Shown here piece after piece: positions 21,649 to 32,160 of a stretch of 64,000 nucleotides of DNA. Every line of letters begins with the position of its first letter. Positions within the stretch are counted from its first letter, which is position 1. The position numbers and the translations under genes are program-made. Source of the stretch: Tetrapyrgos nigripes (Eukaryota; Basidiomycota; Agaricomycetes; Agaricales; Campanellaceae). Below the pieces are notes generated by a model. That model was not told the origin of the DNA, did no database searches, and was given only the letters and a program-made list of their open reading frames with translations. The DNA is taken from assembly GCA_013368315.1 (NCBI GenBank), contig JAACJM010000053.1, positions 372,001-436,000 on the forward strand. Reading direction: 5' to 3'.

Positions 21649-24472
21649 TTTTTTTGCTAGTCATGGACCCTTTCACCCCACCACCAACATGATCCAGATC
21701 TTGAATGACAGAAAAGCAAGTCTTTTCATCCTCTGTCTCAGGATGTACTATTTCACCTTTATCAAGTCTTTGTATAATATTATTCAATACTGCTTGATTA
21801 ATATTGAGTATGCGGTCAGCAATTGCTGGAAATGATTGAAGCTCAGTCATTGCAAAGCCATTATAGGTTGCTGCTTTTATTTGCTCATGGGAAAATGCAA
21901 TAAATGGAAAAGTGATGTCAGTTTCAAAACGTTTATCATGATAATTGAGGAGGAATTTTTTATGGGCTTTCTCTCCAAATTGTGGAATATCATTCATTTC
22001 AAAGCCTCCTAGGCCATATGGAAACAGCCATGGGAAAATTGAGGGGTATAATTTTGGATTTCTGAAGATTGTTGAGCTATCTTTACTGTGACCCACTGCC
22101 AAAAATTTACCTTGTGAATTTAAATGTGCCAGTGCTTTTGCTTTCTGTGATTCCACAGTTTCATTTTGAAGGTTTTGACCAGTAAGCCCATGCACCACAA
22201 AAGGAACTTCACCCTGTTCAGTTCCAATTTCTGGTTCATTATCATGTACACTTGTCCCTTCTGGAACTCTGTTTCCTTCACTAGCTGTGGGTTTCCATTC
22301 TACTGACACAGGTGGCAAATCTTCTGAGTACTGATTAAGATTCTCTAATGAAATATTTAATTCATGATAAGCTGGGTGATTTAATTTTAACCATGTCAAT
22401 GCATTATAAACATACTTTCGTCGTACTAACATTGGCGTTCTCTGATAATCTTTTTCAGTTGGTTTGCATGGTCCAGTAAACATAATTGCTAGCACTTCAT
22501 CTAGGTCATCTGGTGGAGGAGGTAATGTATCATATACTTTGACAACAGGAGAGTCAAAAGCTATGACATGAGAAATCATTTTTCTCATGCCTGATGAGAC
22601 ACGCACAAAGCAGCAATTAGTTCGAATTTTTTGAATTAACAATTTTTCCACAAAATTCAAGCGCTTTAGCTCATCTGGAATGTCTCCAAGCCATAAACCT
22701 CTGGCCAAACATATTCTTGGCATTTTTCCATTTATCAGAGCCTTACGACACTCACTACAAACTTTGTTGCACTTTTTGTCTATGACTGGTTCATCATATT
22801 CTTTGATTCTGTCTGTACTAAGTTTGCGCTCTAAACGCGTCACACCTGACACTTTGAGATGGCCAAGAAAGTGATAAATTGACTTTAAAGGAGTGAGCTC
22901 AGCACACTGCCTTAGCTGCCCACACACAGCGCACCCAGCCTCCTGGATTTTGTCAGGGTGAAAATCATTACTCCAACTGCGAATGACATTTAGAACATTG
23001 TCTTGTGATGCAGGCTTGGGTGGAAACTTTTTATCTTCTGGGTGAATTGGGTGTACATAATTGATTGGCCTGAAGACAGAAATAAGATAAGGACAAGAAT
23101 CTACACAAGTGTGAGACTCACACAGTTTCTGAATTTGCGTTAGCGTAGATTTTGCACCAGTTTTGATATTATGTGCTCTGGCTAGATGCCGAATCTGATC
23201 ATGGTATAGCATTTTGTAAACAACAGTGAAAGGGATGTTTGCATATATGAGAGTATCACATAGATTCTCTGTATCTGTAGTGAACTCCTGAAATTTGAAC
23301 AGAACTGCCAACACATTCATGATGGAGGTTTGCTCAATCATATAAGGCTGGAGATCAAGATAGCTAAATGTTTTCTCACTACCACATCCTCCTTTCATGG
23401 AAAATGTAAAAAAATTATGCCCTGAGCTTGAAGCATGATTAGACCTGAAGTGAATTTCTAAATGCATTATTGGAATCAAGGTATGTGCTATGTTGCAGAT
23501 GATTGCCAGATGCATTTGATTTATGGCAAACAGGCACCTATTCCACAAATGAGATATGCCGCTGCAAGACAAATTATACAAAATTTGGACATTGCCATAA
23601 GAATTAGTCAAATGGATCATTTCAAAGATCATATCACAATCATCACATATACCTGCAGGCTGCTGGCTCAACAGTGCCTTGAGGGAGGCCAAGTAATCAT
23701 GTCTGTACATAGTATTTCGCATTATTGAGATTTTTGCTTTCTTAATAGTTTTGCATATATTTATCTGAATGAAAGGCAGCTTTTGAACCTGAAGTTGAAA
23801 ATCTCGAATTTTAAGAGGTGGATGAGAATAGCTTGCATAAAATGTTTGCACAAGATTGAGACACTTGTGAGCACAGGCTTGTAGAATATTAGAGACTCTC
23901 AAATGAGTTATGTATGGTCTATTGAGTATATATCTCATGACGAAAGATGGCTGCTTCTGTAATCGTAACCAACATGCACGGTGAAAAGTCTGAGCAGTAA
24001 GTGATCGCAACATAATTGAATCAGTGACTTGTACAGGACCACTTTTCTTAATGCCTTTCATGGTAGTAGCATAGCCCAGGCTAAAATTTTGGTTGTATGA
24101 AGCAATATTCCTCTGTGCAAATGGCTTAAATTTCCAAGAAGAAACATAATTCAATTTCCAGTGGGTAAGATACAATTTCCAGTGTAGGGTATAATTAAAT
24201 TTCCTGGGATACCGGGTAACAATTTCCTCAGGGAGATCGACGCTTGGAAGAGAAAGAATCCTTGAGCTTGGTACATATATGAAAGGTGATGTCAAGGCAA
24301 GGATTGTATTTTGAGATGGCGGTGATGGCAGTGGTGGATGTATTATATTTGAGACGATGACAACGATGACAACAACGGCAGCAAAAACAACAACGGCGGC
24401 AACAACAACAACAACGGGGACAACAACAATAATGACAGTGGCGGCGGCAGCGGGGACCAGCAGTAAAGACAA
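21641..24472 (-). CDS. Helitron N-terminal region (upstream frame)
   Basis: A 943-residue frame joined to the Rep/helicase frame by one frameshift at a run of seven A (T run 21649-21655 on the plus strand); with six A the two frames would be continuous. Recognisable parts: a SAP-like stretch HLARAHNIKTGAK..L..L..HTC near residue 430, a DUF6570-like zinc/helical region from about 565 (CSECRKALINGKMPRICLA, GLWLGDIPDEL) to 700, and the start of the Helitron N-terminal-like domain at about 810 (YPSIFPWLFPYGLGGFE). The first 45 residues are a Val/Ala stretch encoded by a trinucleotide repeat and are unlikely to be protein; the true start is probably further inside or in an upstream exon. Parts of residues 150-330 look atypical and may hide introns. 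Confidence 0.75.
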   Translation of the reverse strand: MSLLLVPAAAATVIIVVVPVVVVVAAVVVFAAVVVIVVIVSNIIHPPLPSPPSQNTILALTSPFIYVPSSRILSLPSVDLPEEIVTRYPRKFNYTLHWKLYLTHWKLNYVSSWKFKPFAQRNIASYNQNFSLGYATTMKGIKKSGPVQVTDSIMLRSLTAQTFHRACWLRLQKQPSFVMRYILNRPYITHLRVSNILQACAHKCLNLVQTFYASYSHPPLKIRDFQLQVQKLPFIQINICKTIKKAKISIMRNTMYRHDYLASLKALLSQQPAGICDDCDMIFEMIHLTNSYGNVQILYNLSCSGISHLWNRCLFAINQMHLAIICNIAHTLIPIMHLEIHFRSNHASSSGHNFFTFSMKGGCGSEKTFSYLDLQPYMIEQTSIMNVLAVLFKFQEFTTDTENLCDTLIYANIPFTVVYKMLYHDQIRHLARAHNIKTGAKSTLTQIQKLCESHTCVDSCPYLISVFRPINYVHPIHPEDKKFPPKPASQDNVLNVIRSWSNDFHPDKIQEAGCAVCGQLRQCAELTPLKSIYHFLGHLKVSGVTRLERKLSTDRIKEYDEPVIDKKCNKVCSECRKALINGKMPRICLARGLWLGDIPDELKRLNFVEKLLIQKIRTNCCFVRVSSGMRKMISHVIAFDSPVVKVYDTLPPPPDDLDEVLAIMFTGPCKPTEKDYQRTPMLVRRKYVYNALTWLKLNHPAYHELNISLENLNQYSEDLPPVSVEWKPTASEGNRVPEGTSVHDNEPEIGTEQGEVPFVVHGLTGQNLQNETVESQKAKALAHLNSQGKFLAVGHSKDSSTIFRNPKLYPSIFPWLFPYGLGGFEMNDIPQFGEKAHKKFLLNYHDKRFETDITFPFIAFSHEQIKAATYNGFAMTELQSFPAIADRILNINQAVLNNIIQRLDKGEIVHPETEDEKTCFSVIQDLDHVGGGVKGSMTSKKIS
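24357..24470. repeat. Trinucleotide repeat (CAA/CGG variants)
   Basis: Plus-strand runs such as ACAACAACGGCAGC, AACAACAACAACAACGGGGA and GGCGGCGGCAGCGGGG. It lies at the 5' end of the Helitron coding frame and produces a meaningless Val/Ala-rich translation on the minus strand. Confidence 0.8.
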
Positions 24473-26470
24473 GTCGATGTTGTGGGACCAGAAGACATCA
24501 AGGAAAGAAAGACGGATATCAAGACGCGAAGTACAAAACCGTCGTTGACAGACGTGACCAAGATTGAGGGAAACAGCGATGCGAGGGATGTTGACATTCG
24601 TTGAGTTGATATGTAGGGCCAGTGGGTAAGACGTGATGGAAAGCGAGGTAGACGGGAAAGGGACAAAAAAGACACAGGGAAGAGATCAGTTAGCAGTTCA
24701 TTATCAAACGAGCAGTGCAACGTACCAAAAATGATCTGACACAATACGCGTATCATCGGCAACTCTACAATCTACCTGCAGCGGTCCAAACCATCAGCCC
24801 CTGTAAGAACCAAGGGGGACCGGGAATCATTACCGGTGGGATGTTTCGTAGGGTAAAAGCTAGCAAGGTTGAATTAGTCGGATGACGTGGCACACAGCTG
24901 AGACACAGCGTACTATGAGAAGACAAGAATAGCTGGTGCATACAAAGCAGATGGCCGAGCCAAATGCCTACAGCAAATAAAGAAGTTGTTACTTTCATGG
25001 ATGGTGAGCAGCGATGAGTATGGGTGAAAGATGATGAGCGTTGCAGAGCAAGTGCGTTGCAGATCACGCGTCTTTGCGGCAACCGCCGATGACCGGTTAC
25101 GGTGATCAAATGGCACCGGGGACCGGTGGAGTTATCGAGCATAGCCACACGCGGAAACGTCAGGTTATAAGAACGAGACCCTAAAGGGCCTCGTAACTTC
25201 AATGAATGAGTAACAGCCCGTGTATCTATTGATATGGTCGGTTAGGTGCCTCAAAAGACATTTCAGTCAGTGCCATGAGATTCAAATGTCAGGTACAGTA
25301 CGTTCTACATATCCCCAGGCGTTACATTACAGTTAAGAAAGCATTTTGTCATTGCCGGAAATGGTCTGCATCCTCACCTGAGGCCCCCGCCTGAGTGAAG
25401 CAAATGACGGGCTTCGGTAGGGCTTTGGTAGTCTCATACTTACCCAATATTAGGGCTTCGGCGCGTTCACAGTCTTTCTGCCATCTTGAAAAAATTGTAT
25501 TTAAATTAATTGTACATATAATCGATTTTAGAGCGTTAGATCACCTTTCTATGAGGTAGAAGGTGAACAAGATGCGAAGGAGGATTGAGGCGAGGATTTT
25601 GAGGCGCGTCAAGAGTCACGTACCATTCACGTGATTGGGGCAGAGGGGGTCGACTGGGGAAGCTGTTCACCGCCCGAGTCTCAAAAAAATTTTCCGACCC
25701 CCGGTCATCTACATTTTTTTTCGGAGCCCCTTGGGGGAAACTCTCGAGAATTGCCTACCATACAAAACATTGGTCAACTATTGAAGGAAGTCAGTAATGC
25801 ACAAGCGCATGGAATAGAGCATGACGTACCACTGATAGGACAGAGATACTGTCATAAAAAAACTCCAGTTCAGACATTGAAACTTTCCAGGGTGGGGGCT
25901 TGACGAGATGTTCTGAGCAGATCGTACCAAGCAGCCTTTTATCAAGAACTACAAGTCACCGGGAGTAAAGATCTTGTTGAACAGTAGATGAGCCAAGAAC
26001 AACTGATGATGGTTGTACGGTACCAAGCAGCCTTTAATTAAGAACTACAACAGCTCAAGCTCAGGCGCTCAAGAATGGCAGAAGCTGTAAGAAGAGGTTA
26101 CTACGAACCAGATGATCATAAGGCGCTGCATATTAAACTCTATATGGCAGATGAACAAAAGATCTGATGAAGTACAACGGTGGCACCTCTTGTGATAAGG
26201 AGCGGAGTTGTTCGGGCTCAAGAACTCCAACGTTCTAACTTCTGTAGGATGATCAGAAGTCCAAAAGCTCTGCATGATGATAGACAAACTCGGGTATATT
26301 AGTTATTTTAAGGGACTCGTTCTTACAAACTCAAGTTTGCGGGCGTGGCTATGTTTGACGGTACACCGATTTTCTTACTAATTTCCGGCTCGGAATTTCG
26401 TAGAAGCCGGTACCGAACAGTTGACAGTGAGCGCTCGTTTAGCGCGCGTTACTCACTCCCTTTTCTTTGG
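24473..26470. other. GC-richer interval upstream of the Helitron
   Basis: Minus-strand open frames at 24343-24762 and 24765-25202 (139 and 145 codons) have no recognisable domain and are not supported as genes. The segment contains the GGGCCTCGTAAC motif (25186-25197), the inverted repeat at 25627-25656 with its continuation to 25666, and a near-duplicate pair of short sequences around 25920-26050 (GTACCAAGCAGCCTTT twice). Bases 26340-26580 are CpG-rich. No gene was recognised. Confidence 0.4.
25627..25666. repeat. Inverted repeat, right partner and apparent empty site
   Basis: Inverse of the two segments flanking the 689-bp palindrome: it contains GGGGCAGAGGGGGTCGACT directly followed by GGGGAAGCT. 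At the left locus the same two parts are separated by the palindrome plus a few bases. Confidence 0.7.
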
Positions 26471-26503
26471 GCCTCGTCATTGCCGCGCGGAGCGGTGGTC
26501 CAC
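26467..26503. repeat. 37-bp hairpin motif, inverted copy
   Basis: Reads TTGGGCCTCGTCATTGCCGC then GCGGAGCGGTGGTCCAC, the inverse of 16534-16570 with about six differences. Similarity continues for about ten bases beyond (CCTTCAT). Confidence 0.75.
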
Positions 26504-26668
26504 ATTTCCTTCATTTGGATACGTCGGCATCCGGTCTTTTTTGTACCTGCAGCCGGTACGGCGTTTGCATCATGCCCTTAAGGCTTAGGGCCTCAACCCC
26601 CAACCATCATTATCCCAACATCATCTTCGCACCGATAAAGCTCAACGGAAACGTATCAAACAAATAAC

Positions 26669-26694
26669 GGCCTCGTTATTGCCACGCGGCATTA
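26669..26694. repeat. Short copy of the CGCGTGGCARTAACGAGGCC motif
   Basis: On the minus strand the text runs from the end of the P450 fragment straight into CGCGTGGCAATAACGAGGCC. This matches the core of the motif at 16534-16570. Confidence 0.6.
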
Positions 26695-26945
26695 GAGAGG
26701 TCCATAGGGTCAGAGCCTGGAGGAAAGGCGGAATCGATTTCCTCCTGCAAGGACTGGTGTCCAAGTGCGACAACAGAAGGAAAAACATTCTTGCGAGAGC
26801 CATCGCCGTTGTGTCGGAACCAGCAACGATAGCTAGAGCGCCATTTGCAACCACATCCGGCAAGGTTGGCTTCTTTTTTTAAGCTTTTCTTCGTCCATCT
26901 TGACAAAATTAGCTGCCAAGTTTCCACCATCATCCTGCAGCTCCG
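26671..26945 (-). pseudogene. Cytochrome P450 fragment
   Basis: Minus-strand reading gives the P450 I-helix region VVANGALAIVAGSDTTA, with the AGSDTT oxygen-binding motif, followed by LARMFFLLLSHLD and, in another frame, LQEEIDSAFPPGSDPMDLSN, the usual start of the J-helix area in basidiomycete P450s. Before it LAANFVKMDEEKLKK is in yet another frame. So about 90 residues of a roughly 500-residue haem monooxygenase remain, with two frameshifts; the ExxR and haem-Cys regions are absent. The fragment ends exactly where GCCGCGTGGCAATAACGAGG begins (26694-26675), a motif shared with the Helitron edge. It is probably a captured or truncated gene piece. CpG sites are still present, unlike in the histone relics. 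Confidence 0.8.
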
Positions 26946-27564
26946 AGGTTAAGACGATGATGCATCAAAAGTCAAGGCACAACCTCACCTCAAATGATTG
27001 CTAATGGACTGCAGCATTTCAAGGTTTCCATCTCCATCTGATTTTGGCTCCAAAGAAATCATGATAGTGATGAACCAGAAAAGCGAAGGATGTTGTTCAG
27101 TGAAAATAGTCACTAAATCCAAAATTGACAGTCTCTGAATGATGGGGTCACCACACAATTTAATCTGTCTCAAATCATCAAATCATGAATCTGATTCATG
27201 ATCTTGATTTATTTTTGCAAAGAACGTATGAACCAGGGTGAACTTGACTGAAAAGTCACTGTAAGTAGTATCCTTGTTTTGGTGTTGAAATTTGACAGAA
27301 TGACCCACTAGCAGGTGTAACAATGGCTAGTTCGACAATGTCGGACTCTGTATAAATCCCAAATTTCTGGCGGAGCATTGTCAAGACTCAAGACACAGAG
27401 CTACATTTGTCAAGATTTGGCTTAAGCTTATAAATATCAGCACCGAACATATCAATCAACCCGCTCACAAGTACAAGTTAAATTAAGATCCTGGGGGGAT
27501 ATAAGTCTTTCATCAAGCAGTCTGACACCATCGTCTACCCTGCTCACCCCTTCCAAGTTAGTCA
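26946..27564. other. Interval upstream of second 7-TM gene
   Basis: No gene recognised. The 27100-27560 stretch should contain the promoter of the gene starting at 27565; a TATA-like TTATAAATATC lies at about 27428-27438 and GGGATATAAG at 27495-27504. Confidence 0.35.
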
Positions 27565-28891
27565 ATGTCTCAAGCACAGCAGCAATCCTTTCCTCTTGCG
27601 AGCTCCGATCTCTATGTCATGAGGGCATGGATTCTTGAAACAGCTGTTCAATGGCTTTTTTATGGTGTGAATGGTACACTTGCACTAGCAGTCTTTTATG
27701 TTGTTTTGTAAGTGAAGCAAATGTGTTCAATATAGAGAGTCGAGCTGAATTGAGCTATGGTTTCTTTTAGCTCACAACCACAACATCCTACCAGACCACA
27801 GCTTATCCTTCTTGTCCTCGTGGCTCTGATGCTCATTCTCTCGATGGCAGATATGGTTCTTAATCTGCTATATAATCTCATCCAAATTCCACTGGAGGGT
27901 TATAATGCTACCAGCCTTGCAGATAAAATTATACTCCAGTCAGGCAACATGCAAATTGCAGTAGCAATGTTTAGCAGGATAAATGTTAGTAAATATTCAT
28001 GATCTCTAATGCTCGAGTCTAATACATCTTATTCTTCCTAGTTTGTCATTGGGGATGGAATTGTGATCTGGAGAGCATGGATTTTATTTCCTCGGAACCT
28101 CATTGTCAAAGGCATGCTTACCATCTGCATCCTAGCATCTTTATGTGAGTAAACACAACAAAATTCAATATATCTAGGCTCAATACCCATTATTTCAGGT
28201 GGAACATTTGTAGATGCAGGAGTAGCTGCCGCCAGACTGCTGCACCAGGTGGCTGATAAAGGAGCCAAAACTCGTATCCTAGTGATGGTCCTCCCACTCC
28301 TTTTCACAAACACAGCTGCTACATCTCTTATTGGATATAAAGCTTGGTAAAAATTCAGTGACCTCGTTGTATTTTCTATGAAGCTTACCATTCTCAAATT
28401 CAAAAGGCTTCACAGTCAAGATCTAAAAGTGAACTTAAAGCAATCCAGCACCCAAATATCCAGAGCTCAGAAGCTTCTGATGTTGCTCGTGGAATCTGGA
28501 ATGATTTATATTGTCCTTTGGGCAAGTGATTAGTTCTGCTAAATTACAATCAAGCTAAACTGCAATACATCAATAGGTTGCATATGCAATGAGTTCTCAG
28601 CTATCTCCAGATGGTTCAGCAGCTTTTGAAATCTTTTCAGGTGCATTGCCGCATCTAGCAGTGAGTGCACCGGTCCCCCCCGAAATATCACTACTTAACA
28701 TAAACAAAAATTTCAAGGCTTTATATCCTATCTTCATTATCCTTTTAGTTGCTTTGGAAAGGTCTAGAGAGGAGATCAAAGACAACATGTCTCTTTCTCA
28801 GTCTATCAGGTTTGCTTCAGCACAGGAAGCAATCTCTCAAGCTGAAAATCAAGTAGGAAGTCAGGTTGAAATGACATCTGCCACTGAATAA
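27565..28891 (+). CDS. Agaricomycete seven-transmembrane protein, complete 7-exon gene
   Basis: Seven exons join without a stop: 27565-27707, 27771-27984, 28042-28144, 28199-28346, 28407-28521, 28577-28660 and 28718-28891, giving 981 nt (326 aa). All introns are GT-AG except the fifth, which starts GCAAGT, the known GC-AG consensus; reading on there meets a stop after three codons. Seven hydrophobic segments are visible. Motifs: SDLYVMRAWILETAVQWLFY, IGDGIVIWRAWILFPRN (the family's GDGIVVWRAW block), then SRAQKLLMLLVESGMIYIVL, and LYPIFIILLVALERS near the end. This is a large, unnamed 7-TM family of mushroom-forming fungi, often annotated hypothetical; a receptor role is guessed. The sixth intron keeps frame whether or not it is removed. 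The cytoplasmic tail is hydrophilic, ending near SQVEMTSATE. Most convincing intact host gene here. Confidence 0.85.
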
Positions 28892-29025
28892 ATTTTATGG
28901 ACTATTGCCTGGAAACTGATTGTCAAGAAGACTGCTTTTGTAATTCTGATCGCTAAACACAGCTACCTGCTGGCTTAACAGTTACTATTTGTTCAAATGC
29001 TTGAATTATAAAATACTGGCTATGA

Positions 29026-29045
29026 ATACGAGGCCGAAATGAAAT
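29026..29045. repeat. ATACGAGGCC motif after the 7-TM gene
   Basis: ATACGAGGCCGAAATGAAAT matches TTACGAGGCCAAATGAAATG at 5862-5881, which lies behind the first 7-TM gene and its Helitron remnant. Both copies stand in the same orientation relative to the gene upstream. Confidence 0.55.
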
Positions 29046-29227
29046 GAAGTTTGACTTTCTCCCAGATTTTGCCCGCACTTTTCTTCTGCATATCGCTACG
29101 CCATCTATCTCTCATTCTTACTATTTACTCGGCATCAACACTATTCCGAGTCTCGCATCTTGATTCAAGTTCTTGATCTACCTATCATCATCATTTTGCC
29201 TCTACACCTACATCAGTATTTTCACAC

Positions 29228-29522
29228 ATTACTGGTCGGCTGGTGCCTGCCAAAATTTGGCGGGTGCCAGTGGAAACCAGTTACTAGTTGCTAAGCGAGC
29301 TTGTTTCACCAGTAAAGCTCGATTTCCCACCAGTAAAAATCTTAAATTTCGATGCGCAAAACCTCTGCTAGCTTCTGTCCCTTTATTTCATGTTAGAATA
29401 TCTTGATTTGTATGCTAAATAGTCTACCTAAGAGGAATAGTTGTGAATGTATGAGGGGACCAAGATCTAATTGCGAAATTTTGGCTGTACCAGCCGACCA
29501 GTGGGAACCAGTGACCAGTAAT
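29228..29522. mobile_element. Small TIR element (MITE), about 295 bp
   Basis: The left side begins ATTACTGGTCGGCTGGTGCC followed by TGCCAAAATTT, and the right side carries the inverse (AAATTTTGGCTGTACCAGCC and GACCAGT...GACCAGTAAT). Internal copies of ACCAGT are frequent in both orientations. No coding capacity. No certain target duplication. Confidence 0.6.
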
Positions 29523-30900
29523 TTGTTAAAATGCTGATGTAGGCTATACATTCAGGTCTCGACTGGCCGCCATCTAACCAGACATTACACTTAGAAGGAC
29601 TGGGAGATGTTTGGATAGTAGAATTGGTGACGGGTGTGGAGTTTTCTCAGTCTGATGGGCCTCTCAGCATTCGAAGTTTGCTTGATTACCGATGAGTATT
29701 ATCTTATTAACACGGTTCAGACAATCTGCCAGTTTCTTTCCTCTTGTCCCAGACTAGTAATCATGGTTCACTATCCCTGCACAGTTCCCGGTCGTCCTTT
29801 CCAAATCACTGCTCTATTCTTCACGACTTTCTATCTCACCATTGTTCCTTTTTATTTTTGTTTTTAGTTATTCACTGTCCCTGCACAGTTTACGGCTGTC
29901 CCTTCCAAATCACTGCTTTATTCCTCACGACTCTTCACGACTTTCTATCGCACCATTCTTCCTTTTTGTTTTTGTTTTTAGTTATTCACTGTCCCTTCCA
30001 AAGCACTGCTTTATTCCTCACAACTTTCATCTTATTATTCTTCCTTTCTTTAACATGAAACCAGTCTTACCCTCTCTCTGATCAACTCCTTTTTCTAGAT
30101 TCCTTTGGAGTCTTTTGTTCTTACACTCTTTCTGTCTGCTATCAATATCACTCCACCAGATTCCACACCGCTTTCATTTCTCCATTCCCTATATTTATAT
30201 TTTCGTATCCTTCTGATTCTGCTGCTCTTCCATTTTTATACTTTCTCTGTCATGTATCAACCTCAATATCCTTCGCAACTCTTTATTTCCCAATTTCGAA
30301 CATTTGTTACCACTTCTTTATTTTCACACTAACACATCATCCTTCTCATACTTTCGCACACTGGAGACACTACCATTATCCCTGATGCTGCACAACCGTT
30401 ATTCCTGTCTTCGACTTGCTCCTTTATTTTTGTTTTTATTTCTATTTTTTAAAAATTTCTCTTGTCCTTCAGTTTTGACATCGTTCCACTATGCTTTATT
30501 GTCTCAATATTTCGTAACACTATTCTATTATCCAGCTAGTCACGATTTCCATCCATTCCACTCACCCACAACACCCATCTGTCCACACTATCCACCCGTG
30601 CCATTCACCCACCCATCTATGCCATTCATTCATACTACCGTCCAATTTTTCTGGCTCTTCAAGTTTGGATTTCTATCATTTTATTTTTGTGTTTTAGTTT
30701 ATCTTATCTCCTCCTCATCCGCTCATTCGCTGACATCTTTTCTCACCACCACCATCCCCCCCCCCCCCACACACACATCTATACCTCATCATTTAGCCCT
30801 ACCGCTCATTCACAATCTTCACATTTCAATGGGGGCAGTTGCCCCTGGTTTTGCCTATTACTTATTGTGCGAAGCTTGCGTGTAACGTGGAGGCAAGGGC
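29523..30900. other. Pyrimidine-rich interval with short tandem repeats
   Basis: The plus strand is strongly C/T-biased for over 1 kb. Open frames across it are a composition effect. It includes the tandem repeat at 29769-30050, a C run of about 14 near 30756-30769 followed by a short CA run, and three copies of CTGATAC near 30938-30962 just beyond. No gene recognised. Confidence 0.55.
29769..30050. repeat. 104-114 bp tandem repeat, about 2.7 copies
   Basis: Units begin at 29769, 29873 and 29987 with CACT.TCCCT and contain TTCCAAA.CACTGCT.TATT, then a T-rich stretch ending TTTTTAGTTATT. The third unit is shorter and lacks the first 16 bases after the start. Confidence 0.8.
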
Positions 30901-31620
30901 CATCAGAAATTCAGGCTGAGCAAATGGGTGGCCTAATACCTGATACCTGATACCTGATACGACGGCGCTCAAGGGAGTTGTGTTCGATTTGGTCGGAGGA
31001 GTCATACACTCCGCTGCGTCGCCGTCTGGGGCGAGGCAAGTTCGTGTATGTAGACGTTTGGTGGACGTGGACGTAGGAGGTACTCATCTGAGTTCTGCCA
31101 AGTATGCGTGTGCCTATTCGCAAACATTTAACAACCGGTACCAGACTTGGAGTACTTAAGTTCCGAACCTAGTAAGTACTCCAAGTCAAGATTGACGCTC
31201 AATCAAGTCCTACCATTCGGACTCGTTCCAGACGAGGTACAGGCACTTGATTTCGTCTATAATTGGGCCACTCTGGAGCTTGGACACAGACCCCTGAACC
31301 TTGTACTCAGGCTACTATATATAAAACTTCGCCGTGCCGGACGAATCGATGACCGCTCTCACTGAGAATCGTAAATGGCTATGATTTTAACATTAGAAGA
31401 GAACGTACATAAATATACACTAATGGCACAGTCGTTGTGAAACTTGAAGAGTACTTGGAAGAACAGACAAATAAAAGGTTTTGCACCCTCCTATACGGAC
31501 ACACTTCCTCGTAACAAAAGCAGAGGACTTGTTCGATCTACTTAATGGTAGAATGAGTGGAGCGCTATGAGGAATGATGCCTGCCATGGCCAGGCCATCA
31601 GCGATCCGAGGGTCAGTGAC

Positions 31621-32160
31621 TCAGACCGGTGGACCAGAAACCAAAGGACGAGCGTGAACCTTGCTGGCATCTGGATGATCATATAGAGTGTGAGGGTTAA
31701 AAGGTTCATCCTTCTCCTTCATGTCCTCTTGGTAGACAAAGTGATCAACTTCAGAAGTGCCCATCCTAGCGTATCCAGAAGCCGCATTGAACCTTCGTCC
31801 AGCTAGATAATATAAAAGCTAAGTAGGAAAGGTAGGACGGAAATCAGCGACGTGTAAGTCTCTTTCACTGCTCGTGATTACCACAAAGACGGACTTACGA
31901 GTTCGATCACCTGTTCAGTGAGCAATGCGAAAGTATATATCGGTAAACTGTGAATTTTGCGGGTAAATCGATATTCAGTCTCTGGGAAATGTCTCTCGAA
32001 GAAGGAAATACTTACATCCAGGAATAAGTGGCTAAATGCCAAATCCTAGAACCCTCATGATGCAAGTCGTCGATATGGAAGACTGAGGCTGATAAATTGA
32101 CATCGACGACTGTGAGCAGCATGATGGCTGAACCAATCAACAATCGACTGATGGTCTGGC
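31621..32160 (-). CDS. Putative spliced gene, exons partly resolved
   Basis: The last exon (31802-31621) reads GRRFNAASGYARMGTSEVDH, then VYQEDMKEKDEPFNP and stops at VSGPPV. An upstream minus-strand segment (about 32155-32015) reads QTISRLLIGSAIMLLTVVDV followed by HIDDLHHEGSRIWHLATYSW and ends at a GTAAGT donor. A middle segment (31981-31899) has splice-like borders, but its reading frame does not join the last exon cleanly, so either one splice site is wrong or the gene is broken. The hydrophobic segment suggests a membrane protein. Family not recognised. A GAACGAGGCC motif (32158-32167, minus) sits at its upstream end. Confidence 0.4.

Larger units (their letters stand above)
16534..25197 (-). 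mobile_element. Large autonomous-type Helitron (frameshifted)
   Basis: A minus-strand locus that encodes the Rep/helicase protein of rolling-circle Helitron transposons in two adjoining reading frames. Limits are uncertain: I used the hairpin motif at 16534-16570 and the GGGCCTCGTAAC motif at 25186-25197, which is an 11/12 inverted match to GTAACGAGGCCC at 16557-16568. Classical Helitrons lack terminal inverted repeats, so these may be subterminal signals or unrelated. A second, outer inverted repeat (16302-16330 and 25627-25656) surrounds the first. The coding DNA is AT-rich, while 24540-25640 is clearly more GC-rich, a composition step that may mark the real 5' edge. Confidence 0.65.

Noticed and set aside
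24340..24472. Val/Ala-rich N-terminus of the Helitron upstream frame as a signal or membrane segment
   Set aside because: It is encoded by a CAA/CGG trinucleotide repeat and is most likely not translated.
16582..24472. Smaller frames on the opposite strand inside the Helitron (for example 17552-17833 and 22680-22874)
   Set aside because: They are shadows of the large coding frames and show no independent motif.
24343..25202. Minus-strand frames of 139 and 145 codons upstream of the Helitron
   Set aside because: No domain and no splice support; the first overlaps the trinucleotide repeat.
29600..30885. Long plus-strand frames such as the 193-codon one at 30304-30885
   Set aside because: They follow from the strong pyrimidine bias and have no introns, motifs or conserved features.
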